This document shows, piece by piece, positions 50,062 to 58,646 of a DNA stretch of 64,000 nt (position 1 is the stretch's first letter; the number at the start of each line of letters is the position of its first letter). Source of the DNA: Paenibacillus dendritiformis. Lineage in GTDB: Bacteria; Bacillota; Bacilli; Paenibacillales; Paenibacillaceae. A program made the translations under genes and the position numbers. The DNA lies in contig NZ_AP025344.1 of the NCBI RefSeq assembly GCF_021654795.1, positions 310,001 to 374,000 on the forward strand, given 5' to 3'. A model generated the notes under the pieces. It made no database searches, had not been told where the DNA came from, and saw nothing but the letters and a program-made list of their open reading frames with translations.

Positions 50062-52955
50062 AGGAACAGGGAGCTTGGAAGGTGGAATGCCTCTCTCGCC
50101 GCCAGGGCGGATTTCTGCTTCATCACGGGGAGTTCAGACGGACTCTGCGGACGTTCAAGCATACGCTGTTCGGCTGGCACCGGCCTTCCTTTTACGGCAC
50201 GATGCTGGACGAGGCGGAGGAAGGCCGCGTCCTGGGCATTGCCGTCTCTCCCGTCATGCTCCTGGAGCTGGCGGAAGAGCCGATCTCCGTCCGCTGGGCG
50301 GGGATTGCATGGGGAGACAGCTTCCGCATCGCGGCGTCGGCCGCCCATATCTATGCGGAAGTGCTGCGGGACGGCCGCTACCGGCCGTCATTCGACTTGT
50401 GGAAGCAGGGCAAGCGCGGCTGGGATCTGCAGCTGACGATGGAAGAGCGTCTGGCTCTGGAATCGTTGGAGCAAGAGGCGGTCTCTCTCGGGGATCCGGG
50501 CTTGTCCGGCTGGTTCGACGTCCTGATGGCGGACGCTCAGGCTCGCCGTGACGATCATCCGGACGTATGGCGGATGATCGCGTCGGTTCGGCCGGGCATC
50601 GAGACGCTGCGCCTTCCCGAACGGGCTGCGGCCTGGTGGGAGGAGGCCGACTGGCTGGAGGCGATCGGCTGGGTAAGGGACGAGACGCCGTTCCGCCTTA
50701 TGCTGCGGCTGGACGAGCCGGAGGAGGATCGCGGCCCGTGGAGGCTCCGCGTGCTGCTCCAAGACAAGGAGCAGCCGGCCGTCCAGTTGGCCTGCGCGTA
50801 TATGCCCGAAGGCCGGGGTTACCGGGCTGACGCCGCGGAAGGCGCGTTCCCGGAGGCGTGGCAGCCTTATGTCGACAGCCGGGTACACCATGAGACGGAC
50901 AAAATCGTCCGTCTCCTCCCCTGGCTCGCTCCGGAGGAGGGCGGCGGGCTGAAGACCCTGCTCACCGAGGCGGAGGCATGGCAGTTCCTGGCGGAGGGCA
51001 GTCTTATTCTGACCGATGCGGGCATTCTGGTCGCCGTGCCGGCCTGGTGGCAGCGCGCGCGCCGCTTGCAGACGCGGCTGAAGGCGAAGCTCACCGGGAA
51101 CGGCTTCGCCGGGACGTCCTATATCGGACTGGAGCAGATGATGCAGTTCGATTGGAAGCTCGCTATCGGCGACTCCCAGTTCACGGAGGAGCAGTTCCGC
51201 GCCCTGCTTGAAGAGGACCGGCGGTTAATTTATCAGAATGGACAATGGGTGGCGCTGAATCCGGAGGAAGCGGCGCGGATACGGCGCATTATGATGAAGG
51301 CCGAGCGGGAAGGCTTGTCGCTGGGCGAAGTGCTGGAGCTGCAGCTCACCGCCGACAAGGAGACGCTGGAAGACGAGGATCCGCTGCAGCGGAAGGATGC
51401 GCTTCGGCTTGAGCTGGAACTGAACAGCTATCTTCAGACGTTCATCGATAAGCTGAAGCATCACGATTCCATTCCGCTGTGCGAACCGCCTGCGGGCCTG
51501 CGCGGCCAGCTGCGCAGCTATCAGCTCCAGGGGTTCTCCTGGCTTGCCTTCATGCGGCGGTTCGGGCTGGGCGCCTGTCTTGCCGACGACATGGGGCTGG
51601 GGAAGACGATTCAATGGATTGCTTATATGCTCCGCATTCAAGAGGAGGAGCCGGAGAAGGCTCCGTCCCTTCTCATCTGCCCCACCTCGCTGATGGGGAA
51701 TTGGCAGAAGGAGCTGGAGCGCTTTGCGCCGAGCTTGAAGGTGCATTTGCACTATGGGCTTGATCGGGCCAAGGGAAAAGGCTTTGCCGCTGCGGCCCGT
51801 CAGGCGGATGTCGTGATTACGACGTATACACTCGCGCTCAAGGATCGGGAGGAACTGCGGCAGATCGTCTGGAGCTCGCTCTGTCTCGACGAAGCGCAAA
51901 ATATCAAGAACCCCTATGCGAAGCAATCGGTGGCCATTCGCAAGCTGCAGGCCAGACACCGGATCGCCTTGACGGGGACGCCGATCGAGAATCATTTGAC
52001 CGAGCTGTGGTCCATCTTCGATTTCTTGAACCCGGGCTATCTGGGGTCGCTCTCCCATTTCCGCCAGACCTACATCCTGCCAATCGAGCGCACCCGCGAC
52101 AAGGAATGGATGCAGCTGGTGCAGCGGCTGGTGCAGCCGTTCCTGCTGCGGCGCATGAAGAGCGACCCGGACATCCAGCTCAATCTGCCGGAGAAGCATG
52201 AGGCGAAGGTGTATGTTCCGTTGACGGCGGAGCAGGCGTCCTTGTACGAGCAGACGCTGCAGGATCTGTTCGCGCCGATCGAGCGGATGGAGATGTTGGA
52301 GCGGCGCGCTCATATTCTCGCCGCCCTCACGAAGCTGAAGCAGGTGTGCAATCATCCCGCGATGCTGCGCAAGGAAGGGCCGGCCGGATGGAGGCCGGAA
52401 CGCTCGGGCAAGCTGGTCCGCCTGCTCGAGATGCTGGAGGAGCTTCGCTCGGAAGGCGAACGCTGCCTCATCTTCACTCAGTATGCGGAGACGGGGCGCC
52501 TCCTGCAGGCGGTGCTGGAGCGGGAGACCGGCGAACGGGTGCCATTCCTTCACGGCGGCGTGCCGAAGAAGGAGAGGGACCGGATGGTGGAGCAGTTCCA
52601 GGGGGAGAGCCCCGTAGACGCCGGGCGCGCATCGGCCTTCATCCTCTCGCTGAAGGCCGGGGGAACCGGCTTGAATCTGACGGCGGCGAATCATGTGTTC
52701 CACTATGATCGCTGGTGGAATCCGGCGGTCGAGAATCAGGCGTCCGACCGGGCATACCGCATCGGCCAGACCCGCAACGTTCAGGTGCACAAGCTCATTG
52801 CGCTTGGCACGCTGGAGGAGCGGATCGATGATATGATCGAGCAGAAGCTCCAGCTGAGCGAGCAGGTGATGAGCAGCGGCGATAAATGGATTACGGAAAT
52901 GTCCACGACGGAGCTGCGCGAGCTGTTCGCCCTGCGGAGTCATTGGATGGAATAA
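50058..52955 (+). CDS. Snf2/Rad54-family DEAD-like helicase
   Basis: A 965-residue ATP-dependent DNA translocase. A bacterial SNF2-associated N-terminal region occupies about 1-470. The ATPase core follows: motif I DDMGLGKTIQWIAY (about 512-525), motif II DEAQ in LCLDEAQNIKNP (about 608-619), motif III ALTGTPIENHLTELWSIFDF, motif IV-V LIFTQYAETGRLLQ and LSLKAGGTGLNLTAANHVFH, motif VI DRAYRIGQTRNVQVHKLI (about 898-915). The ATG overlaps the stop of the SWIM gene and has GAAGGAG eight bases upstream. It is probably a repair or remodelling factor. Confidence 0.93.
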   Translation: MKEQGAWKVECLSRRQGGFLLHHGEFRRTLRTFKHTLFGWHRPSFYGTMLDEAEEGRVLGIAVSPVMLLELAEEPISVRWAGIAWGDSFRIAASAAHIYAEVLRDGRYRPSFDLWKQGKRGWDLQLTMEERLALESLEQEAVSLGDPGLSGWFDVLMADAQARRDDHPDVWRMIASVRPGIETLRLPERAAAWWEEADWLEAIGWVRDETPFRLMLRLDEPEEDRGPWRLRVLLQDKEQPAVQLACAYMPEGRGYRADAAEGAFPEAWQPYVDSRVHHETDKIVRLLPWLAPEEGGGLKTLLTEAEAWQFLAEGSLILTDAGILVAVPAWWQRARRLQTRLKAKLTGNGFAGTSYIGLEQMMQFDWKLAIGDSQFTEEQFRALLEEDRRLIYQNGQWVALNPEEAARIRRIMMKAEREGLSLGEVLELQLTADKETLEDEDPLQRKDALRLELELNSYLQTFIDKLKHHDSIPLCEPPAGLRGQLRSYQLQGFSWLAFMRRFGLGACLADDMGLGKTIQWIAYMLRIQEEEPEKAPSLLICPTSLMGNWQKELERFAPSLKVHLHYGLDRAKGKGFAAAARQADVVITTYTLALKDREELRQIVWSSLCLDEAQNIKNPYAKQSVAIRKLQARHRIALTGTPIENHLTELWSIFDFLNPGYLGSLSHFRQTYILPIERTRDKEWMQLVQRLVQPFLLRRMKSDPDIQLNLPEKHEAKVYVPLTAEQASLYEQTLQDLFAPIERMEMLERRAHILAALTKLKQVCNHPAMLRKEGPAGWRPERSGKLVRLLEMLEELRSEGERCLIFTQYAETGRLLQAVLERETGERVPFLHGGVPKKERDRMVEQFQGESPVDAGRASAFILSLKAGGTGLNLTAANHVFHYDRWWNPAVENQASDRAYRIGQTRNVQVHKLIALGTLEERIDDMIEQKLQLSEQVMSSGDKWITEMSTTELRELFALRSHWME

Positions 52956-52958
52956 AGG

Positions 52959-52993
52959 AGGCGTCCCCGCTTTAGGATGGGGGGCGCCTTTTT
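52959..52993 (+). terminator. Terminator of the SWIM-Snf2 operon
   Basis: AGGCGTCCCC (52959-52968) pairs with GGGGGCGCCT (ending 52989), followed by TTTTT. Confidence 0.8.
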
Positions 52994-53056
52994 GGCATGC
53001 TTGCTGCGGATGGCCTTGCTCTCCATACTTCCTATAGTGGAGTGGCCATCGGTGCC

Positions 53057-53246
53057 AATCCTGCAAATTTACAGTATTTTATGTCCACGTCGGGCCTTTT
53101 CACGGAAATTCCTGCTGGATTGCAGGATTTCGCCTATTTTAGCGTGGCCGGAGGTGAAGCGGGCTGAAATTGATGTAGTTTTGCAGGATTTCCTTTCGGG
53201 GATTTTGGTCGCTGATAAATTGCTGCACTTGTGCAGCATTGGCGGG
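53057..53246. repeat. Four-module TGCA/TGCAG intergenic element, copy B
   Basis: Modules with TGC (TGT in the third) starting at 53062, 53113, 53174 and 53224 have spacings of 51, 61 and 50, exactly as in copy A at 2881-3070. The second module, CCTGCTGGATTGCAGG, and the fourth, GCTGCACTTGTGCAGC, are perfect inverted repeats. The intervening sequence differs from copy A. Confidence 0.7.
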
Positions 53247-53470
53247 GGCGGAACGGAAAGGGGCGTTCTCCAAGTCCGAAGGCAAGGGACAAACGCGGAT
53301 GTTTTTGTATACGGACCGTTCATGATGATGGCTGCCTGACTTAGCGGTATAGAGCAAAGTGTTGTTATCCGGTGTTGGTCTGCATAACTTTCCTTTTTTT
53401 ACAAAACCTAAGCAGAGTTCTTGTTCACGATCCCGGAGCACCCGATGCCGGACTGCTGGCGATGCTAGGG

Positions 53471-53666
53471 CCGCCGGAGCCGCCAGGGTTGCCGATGCCG
53501 GACCCGCCAGGGTTGCCGATGCCGAAGGCCCCAGGGGTGCCGAGCCCGGCCCCGGTAGGGCCGGCAATGCCGGCAGCGCCAGGGCCGTCGATGCGGCCCT
53601 GCTATGGCCGCGGATGCCGGAGGCCCCAAGGGTTGCCGATGCCGATACCGGCGCCCCAAGGGAAAC
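53471..53666. repeat. GC-rich 24-bp tandem repeat, about seven to eight copies
   Basis: Units resemble CCGCCAGGGTTGCCGATGCC plus four variable bases. Two consecutive copies near 53482-53529 are almost identical, and the others are diverged. The plus-strand frame from 53372 translates it as an octapeptide PPGLPMPD/K. That frame has no convincing ribosome site. It ends just before the SRAP gene leader. Confidence 0.7.
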
Positions 53667-53740
53667 GGCTTGTGAACGCCCCTAGGGGATAAGCATCAAG
53701 GGGGCAGGTAGGAGAGGGACAAGCAAAAGGAGGATGCAGG

Positions 53741-54418
53741 ATGTGCAGAAGGTTCTCGCTCACGGCCGATTTGCCGGATATCATTCAGCATTTTGAGGTC
53801 GACAAGGTCATGATTCATTATCGTCACCGCTATAACATTAGCCCCACCCAGACCATTCCCGTCGTGCTGCAGCGCAATGGAATTCGGTTGCTGGACGAAT
53901 ACCGCTGGGGAATGGTTCCGTTCTGGGGCAAAGACGCCCTGAATGCGGATATTTATTCCGTGCAAGGCAATCCGGCCTATTGGAAGGTTGTCGAACGCCA
54001 ACGCTGTATTATCCCGTGCAGCGGTTTCTATTATTGGCGACGCCAAGGGAAGAAAACCCACCCTGTCCGGATGGTGGTCGGGGGAAGGGACATTTTCGGC
54101 GTCGCCGGGCTGTATGAGCAATGGAAGGACGCACAGGGCCGGGCCCATTCCACCTGTACGCTCGTCATGACCCGGGCGAACGATCTGGTGGCGGAGTTCG
54201 ACGGGCGGATGCCGGCGATTCTGGAGCGGGAGGCGATCAATGCGTGGCTCGATCCGGCGATAACCGAGGTCGAGGCGCTGGCCCGGCTCCTCGTGCCGCA
54301 TGATCCCGCGCGTATGAGAGCTTATCCGGTCACCGCCCTCGTCAATAACGATGAGTATGATACATCGGATTGCATTAAGGAAGCGACTGATTTGAGATAC
54401 GCCTACGTCAAGCCGTAG
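53741..54418 (+). CDS. SRAP-family protein (YedK/HMCES-like) with divergent active site
   Basis: A 225-residue SOS-response-associated-peptidase-fold protein. Family members cap abasic sites in single-stranded DNA through Cys2. Visible: MCRRFSL with Cys2, RYNISPTQTIPVVLQ (about 30-44), RWGMVPFWGKD, RCIIPCSGFYYWR, FGVAGLYEQWKD and the C-terminal ALVNNDEYDTSDC. Three canonical active-site residues are replaced: the Asn of the NARAE segment is Tyr72 (IYSVQGN), the Glu of GFYEW is Tyr98 (GFYYW), and the His of HDRMP is Asp154 (FDGRMP). It may thus bind DNA without normal crosslinking. AAAGGAGG lies upstream of the ATG. A DNA glycosylase gene follows 192 bases downstream. Confidence 0.85.
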   Translation: MCRRFSLTADLPDIIQHFEVDKVMIHYRHRYNISPTQTIPVVLQRNGIRLLDEYRWGMVPFWGKDALNADIYSVQGNPAYWKVVERQRCIIPCSGFYYWRRQGKKTHPVRMVVGGRDIFGVAGLYEQWKDAQGRAHSTCTLVMTRANDLVAEFDGRMPAILEREAINAWLDPAITEVEALARLLVPHDPARMRAYPVTALVNNDEYDTSDCIKEATDLRYAYVKP

Positions 54419-54610
54419 CTTCAGAGCCGGAGCAGCTAAGCGTGAGGAGTTGCGCTGACGATACAGAGCCGGAACCGCTCGGCCGCTCGCCGTCCGCTTC
54501 CCCGCCGTTGCACAATGGAAGCGCGCTTCCGGGTGACTGACTCCCTGCCCGGCGGGAAGAAATATGCTATCATCATAGCGTCAGGAAAAGAGCAGGAGAG
54601 GAGCGGCAGG

Positions 54611-55354
54611 ATGAAGAGGGAAAAGGACATCAAAAGTCAGGACGAGGCGGGCAAGAGCGGGTCAGCGATATTACGCCCGCTCGAGCCGGGGGAACGGCTG
54701 CCTCGGCCCCTCTATAGGATGGGCGCCGTGTCGCTGGCGCAGTCCTTGCTCGGCATGGTGCTCGTCCGGCGCACGGCGTCGGGCATCATCCGCAGCCGGA
54801 TCGTGGAGACGGAGGCCTACGTGGGCCCCGAGGACAAGGGCTGCCATGCTTACGGCGGGCTGCGCACGGCCCGGACGGAGCCGATGTTCGCGGATGGCGG
54901 AACTTCGTATGTCTATTTTATTTATGGCATGTATCACTGCCTGAATGTGGTCGCAGAGCAGAAGGACAAGCCGGAGGCCGTCCTCATTCGGGCCGTGGCC
55001 CCCTGCACGCCCGAAGATGAAGCGAGGATGCGCTCGTTCCGCGCAATCCGCTCCCGCAAGCCGGCCGACCTGTGCAACGGCCCCGGGAAGCTCTGTCTGG
55101 CTCTGGATATCGACAAGCGGTGCAATGCCCTGGATTTGACGGTCAGCGAGGAGCTGTGGCTGGAAGCGGGAGCAGATCCGGGCCCGGATCGGATCGTCGC
55201 CGCCCCGCGCATCAATATTCCGTATGCGGAAGAGTTCGTAGACAAGCTGTGGCGTTATTACATACAAGGCGATCCCTATGTCTCCGTCGATGACAAGGAG
55301 GCCGTGCCGCTGTGGAAGGCGATGCGGGCGGAGCGGCAGGGCCTGCGGGAATAA
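54611..55354 (+). CDS. 3-methyladenine DNA glycosylase (AAG/MPG family)
   Basis: A 247-residue base-excision enzyme of the alkyladenine-glycosylase family, removing alkylated purines and leaving abasic sites. Key segments: RIVETEAYVGPEDKGCHAYG (catalytic Glu within ETEAY), MFADGGTSYVYFIYGMYHCL with the Tyr that intercalates into DNA (about 97-116), EAVLIRAVAP, and CNGPGKLCLALDI (about 155-167). GAGGAGCGGCAGG lies upstream of the ATG at 54611. The open frame extends to 54515 without a better start. The 30-residue basic N-terminus is a little longer than usual. Confidence 0.92.
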   Translation: MKREKDIKSQDEAGKSGSAILRPLEPGERLPRPLYRMGAVSLAQSLLGMVLVRRTASGIIRSRIVETEAYVGPEDKGCHAYGGLRTARTEPMFADGGTSYVYFIYGMYHCLNVVAEQKDKPEAVLIRAVAPCTPEDEARMRSFRAIRSRKPADLCNGPGKLCLALDIDKRCNALDLTVSEELWLEAGADPGPDRIVAAPRINIPYAEEFVDKLWRYYIQGDPYVSVDDKEAVPLWKAMRAERQGLRE

Positions 55355-55437
55355 GCCGCTCGCCGGGCAGGCGACCGGGATCGGAGGTTCCTTCCCCCGG
55401 ACGAAGGCGCTGGGGGCGTCAGGAACATAGGGAAGAG

Positions 55438-55475
55438 AACCGTCAGGAGGGCGTCCCTCGTACCTGGCGGTTTTG
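55438..55475 (+). terminator. Terminator of the glycosylase gene
   Basis: AACCGTCAGG (55438-55447) pairs with CCTGGCGGTT (55463-55472; one G-U pair), then TTT. Confidence 0.75.
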
Positions 55476-55571
55476 TGCTGTATAACAAGATAAACGGGAA
55501 ACTGGGAGATAATGAAGACATGCCCGGCTTGGTGCGGATGTACAGCAGCCCGCATACAAATAAAATTATAG

Positions 55572-55647
55572 TCAAACAATCGCTTGAATATTAGAGGGAG
55601 ATCGGATATAGTACAGATAAGGACATATTCAATCATTCGTTTGATTG
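55572..55647 (+). promoter_or_regulatory. CadC operator/promoter region
   Basis: The sigma-A promoter TTGAAT (55584) with TATAGT (55607) is flanked by two ArsR/CadC-like inverted repeats. TCAA-N8-TTGA (55572-55587) overlaps the -35. CAATCA-N6-TGATTG (55630-55635, 55642-55647) lies downstream of the start. Both fit TCAA-type half-sites of CadC. Repression with metal-induced release is the expected mode. Confidence 0.55.
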
Positions 55648-55730
55648 TTTGAAGAGTGCTCCATTTTACTTATCCTTTTACGATTTCATGTTCTATATTG
55701 GGTGCCCGCATAACGAAATGGAATGGAGTG

Positions 55731-56177
55731 ATGACCTTGTTGGAAGAGAAACGGCAGCAGGCCGCTATGAATGGCTCCAGTACAAGCAAAGACGACGTGT
55801 GCGATATTGTATGCTATGACGCGGAGAAGATTCGGAAGCTGCAAGGACGCGTGGAGGAAGAAGAGGTTCAAGGGATGGCGCAGATGTTCAAGGCGCTGTC
55901 CGATCCGACCCGAATGAAGATGGCATGGCTGCTGGACGAGGGAGGCGAGCTGTGCGTATGCGACATGTCCATTCTGACGAAGCAGTCGATTGCGACGACG
56001 TCGCATCATTTGCGGTTGATGAAATCGCTGGGGATCGCGACCTCGCGCAAGGAAGGGAAGAATGTCTTCTATTCCCTGGCCGACCACCATATTCGGACCT
56101 TGATTCGCATGACATTGGAGCATATGAGGGAGGAGCATTGCCATGAAGACACAGGAGCGGGAGAGAACAGAAGTTGA
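55731..56177 (+). CDS. cadC: ArsR-family metal sensor CadC
   Basis: A 148-residue winged-helix repressor. It carries the CadC hallmarks: N-terminal CDIVCYD (two Cys of the alpha-N site), ELCVCD in helix 3 (the other two Cys), recognition helix [20 protein letters not shown], and [14 protein letters not shown] with Glu three residues later (the zinc-type helix-5 site). It should sense Cd, Pb or Zn and control its own operon. I give ATG 55731. The ribosome site GGAG is closer to ideal for a TTG two codons later, so the first residues are uncertain. It overlaps cadA by 35 bases. Confidence 0.9.
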   Translation: MTLLEEKRQQAAMNGSSTSKDDVCDIVCYDAEKIRKLQGRVEEEEVQGMAQMFKALSDPTRMKMAWLLDEGGELCVCDMSILTKQSIATTSHHLRLMKSLGIATSRKEGKNVFYSLADHHIRTLIRMTLEHMREEHCHEDTGAGENRS

Positions 56178-58419
56178 CGAACGCGTTGTCTATAAAGTGC
56201 AAGGACTGTCCTGCGCCAATTGCGCGGCCGGGCTTCAGGAGGAAATCCGCAAGCTGGAGTTCGGGGAGGATACCGTGCTCAGCTACAACAGTTCAACCTT
56301 GAAAATGCACCGCCAAATCGATATGGATAAGGTGCGGCGCATACTCCGCTCAGACGGGGCGCGATTGGTGGAAGCATCGCACGGAGGCGGAGCGGCGGCC
56401 GCAGGCGGCCATGCCCACGGCCATTCGCATGGAAGCGGCTGCTGCTCCGAGGGAGCGGACAGCCATGATCACGGGCATCACGATGCGGAAGGACATGGCC
56501 ATGGACATGATCACAGCCATGGCAATATGAACCGGATGAAATGGTTTCTCGGCATTTCCGGCGTCTTGTACTTATCGACCTTTGTACTGGACGGCCGGCT
56601 GCCGGACCCCGTCCTCATTGTCATCTATCTGGCTGCGATGGCGCTCAGCGGCTATGTTACGTTTTTGAAGGGCGCCCGCAATCTGCTGCGGTTGCGCTTT
56701 ACGATGGATACGCTGATGACGGTCGCGCTGACCGGGGCGGTGCTCATCGGAGAATGGAAGGAAGCGACGCTGGTCGCGATTCTGTTCGGTCTAAATGAGA
56801 TGCTGGAAGGCTACGGCATGGAACGGGCCCGCCGTTCCATGGAGTCGCTGCTTGCCGTCGCTCCGAAGGAAGCCACCGTCATCCGGAATGGGCAGACGGT
56901 ATCGATTCCGATTGAGCAGTTGACCGTTGGCGATATCGTCCTCGTCCGCCCGGGCGAGAAGATTCCGTCCGACGGGACGGTTATGGAAGGGCGCAGCGCT
57001 GTCGATGAAGCGGCGATTACGGGGGAGTCGCTTCCGGTCGCCAAGGAAGTCCAGGACGCCGTCTTCGGGGGCAGCGTGAATACGGACGGGGTACTGAAGG
57101 TGCGGATCGACAAGGCATACGAGGATTCGTCGCTCGCCAAAATTTTGCACCTCGTGCAGGAGGCGCAGGACACGAAGACGCCGACGGAGCTGTTCATCGA
57201 TCGCTTCGCCAAGGTGTATACCCCGATTATTATGGCGGTCGCGGCGCTTGTCATCGTCATCCCGCCCCTGTTTTTCGACGGGGATTGGTATAAATGGCTC
57301 TATCAAGGCTTGGCGGTGCTGATTGTCGGCTGTCCGTGCGCCCTGGTGCTGTCGTCGCCGATCGCCATTGTCAGCGGCATCACCCGGAACGCCCGCAACG
57401 GGATTCTTGTCAAAGGCGGCGTTCATCTGGAGCAGCTCGGCAAAATCGAGGCGTTGGCCTTCGACAAGACCGGTACGCTGACCAAAGGCGAACCGGCGGT
57501 TCACGAGGAAGCTGTCTATGATGCCGTCCGCTTCTACCGGATTGCCGGTGCGGTCGAACAGGCTTCGCTTCACCCGCTGGCGAAGGCGATTATTCGCCAT
57601 CTCGAAGGGAAGCGAGAGACGGAGTTCGAAGAGCCGTCGGAGAGCGAGACCGTGCCCGGGGAAGGCATCCGGGCGGTCGTTGGCGGTTCCGCGTACTGGG
57701 TAGGCAGCGAGCGCGTGCTGGACCTTGTCCAGGCGAGCGGATCGGCTGCCGATCGCATCCGGCAGGCCCGGGACGAAGCGGAACGGATGAAGGCGAAGGG
57801 CTTGACCCTGGTCGCCGTCGTCTCCGAGCAGGACGGGGAGCCGTTGGGCTTGTTCGGGCTCGCGGACGAGATTCGTCCGGAGAGCCGCGCTACCGTGGCC
57901 GCGCTGCATGAAGCCGGCGTGAAGCATACGGTGATGCTTACGGGCGACCACGCCCAATCGGCGAAGCAGGTCGCGGATGCGGTCGGCGTGACCGACTGGT
58001 TCGCGCAGCTGCTGCCGCAGCAGAAGGTCGGCAAGATTAAGGAGCTGGCCGCGAAGTACAAGGTCGCCATGGTCGGCGACGGCATCAACGATGCGCCTGC
58101 GCTTGCCTCGGCCCAACTCGGCATAGCCATGGGCAAAGGGACGGACAGCGCCGTCGAGACCGCCGATATCGTGCTGATGCAGGATCACCTCGGCAAGCTG
58201 CCGAACGCGATCCGGATCTCGAAGCACGTCAACCGGATTATCCGCTGGAATATCGGCATCGCGCTTGGCTTGAAGATTGCCGCGCTGCTGCTCACCATTC
58301 CAGGGCTGCTCACGCTGTGGATTGCGATATTATCGGATATGGGAGCAACCATCCTTGTCACGCTGTTGGGCTTGACCATTTTGCTCGGCAAAGATAAAGA
58401 CGCGGCCGGCGCCAAATAA
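56143..58419 (+). CDS. cadA: Heavy-metal P1B-type ATPase (Cd/Zn/Pb efflux), CadA
   Basis: A 758-residue metal-exporting ATPase. An N-terminal HMA domain has [16 protein letters not shown] (CxxC). A His/Asp-rich linker follows (about 75-125: [30 protein letters not shown]), likely a metal-buffering segment. Transmembrane CPC motif in [18 protein letters not shown] (about 399-416), actuator TGES, phosphorylation site [10 protein letters not shown] (about 442-451), HP motif SLHPLAKAI, and hinge [15 protein letters not shown]. The CPC plus CadC partner point to divalent Zn/Cd/Pb rather than Cu. GGAGGAG lies upstream of the ATG, inside cadC. Confidence 0.94.
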   Translation: MKTQERERTEVDERVVYKVQGLSCANCAAGLQEEIRKLEFGEDTVLSYNSSTLKMHRQIDMDKVRRILRSDGARLVEASHGGGAAAAGGHAHGHSHGSGCCSEGADSHDHGHHDAEGHGHGHDHSHGNMNRMKWFLGISGVLYLSTFVLDGRLPDPVLIVIYLAAMALSGYVTFLKGARNLLRLRFTMDTLMTVALTGAVLIGEWKEATLVAILFGLNEMLEGYGMERARRSMESLLAVAPKEATVIRNGQTVSIPIEQLTVGDIVLVRPGEKIPSDGTVMEGRSAVDEAAITGESLPVAKEVQDAVFGGSVNTDGVLKVRIDKAYEDSSLAKILHLVQEAQDTKTPTELFIDRFAKVYTPIIMAVAALVIVIPPLFFDGDWYKWLYQGLAVLIVGCPCALVLSSPIAIVSGITRNARNGILVKGGVHLEQLGKIEALAFDKTGTLTKGEPAVHEEAVYDAVRFYRIAGAVEQASLHPLAKAIIRHLEGKRETEFEEPSESETVPGEGIRAVVGGSAYWVGSERVLDLVQASGSAADRIRQARDEAERMKAKGLTLVAVVSEQDGEPLGLFGLADEIRPESRATVAALHEAGVKHTVMLTGDHAQSAKQVADAVGVTDWFAQLLPQQKVGKIKELAAKYKVAMVGDGINDAPALASAQLGIAMGKGTDSAVETADIVLMQDHLGKLPNAIRISKHVNRIIRWNIGIALGLKIAALLLTIPGLLTLWIAILSDMGATILVTLLGLTILLGKDKDAAGAK

Positions 58420-58443
58420 AACCGGGCTCGCTTTTCGCATATC

Positions 58444-58492
58444 AGACCTTCCCTTGATGTCTCCGGAGGAGACGCGAGGGGAGGTCTTTTTT
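58444..58492 (+). terminator. Terminator of the cadCA operon
   Basis: AGACCTTCCCTTG (58444-58456) pairs with CGAGGGGAGGTCT (58475-58487), followed by TTTTT. Confidence 0.88.
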
Positions 58493-58646
58493 GCCGTTAG
58501 GGCGCACGTGGTTGGAATTGCGGAGCGCCAGGGTAAGGAAGGACAGGCGGATTGCGAGCGAACAAGCAGGCGGAGGCGGGTCGTGTAAATGGCAACAAGT
58601 ATGGAAATAACTTTACAGAATGAATGATGGAAGGAGTGGCTTTGGA

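Larger units (their letters stand above)
52956..53740. other. 785-base gene-free, repeat-rich stretch
   Basis: In order: the helicase terminator, the second copy of the four-module TGCA element (53057-53246), about 220 bases without clear features, and a GC-rich 24-bp tandem repeat (53471-53666) leading up to the SRAP gene. Several open frames cross the repeat on both strands, a consequence of its GC bias and unit length divisible by three. Confidence 0.65.
55355..55730. other. 376-base gap: terminator, promoter and CadC operators
   Basis: After the glycosylase terminator (55438-55475) comes the promoter of the metal-resistance operon (TTGAAT 55584-55589, 17 bases, TATAGT 55607-55612) with the operator-like repeats listed separately. 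No gene is seen. Confidence 0.65.

Noticed and set aside
53139..53567. 142-codon minus-strand frame through the GC-rich repeat
   Set aside because: It is Ala/Pro biased only where it crosses the repeat, shares no family pattern, and includes part of the TGCA element.
53359..53692. Collagen-like or surface protein gene encoded by the 24-bp repeat
   Set aside because: Plus-strand frames are open but have no convincing start, and several alternative frames are equally open because of GC bias. I kept it as a repeat.
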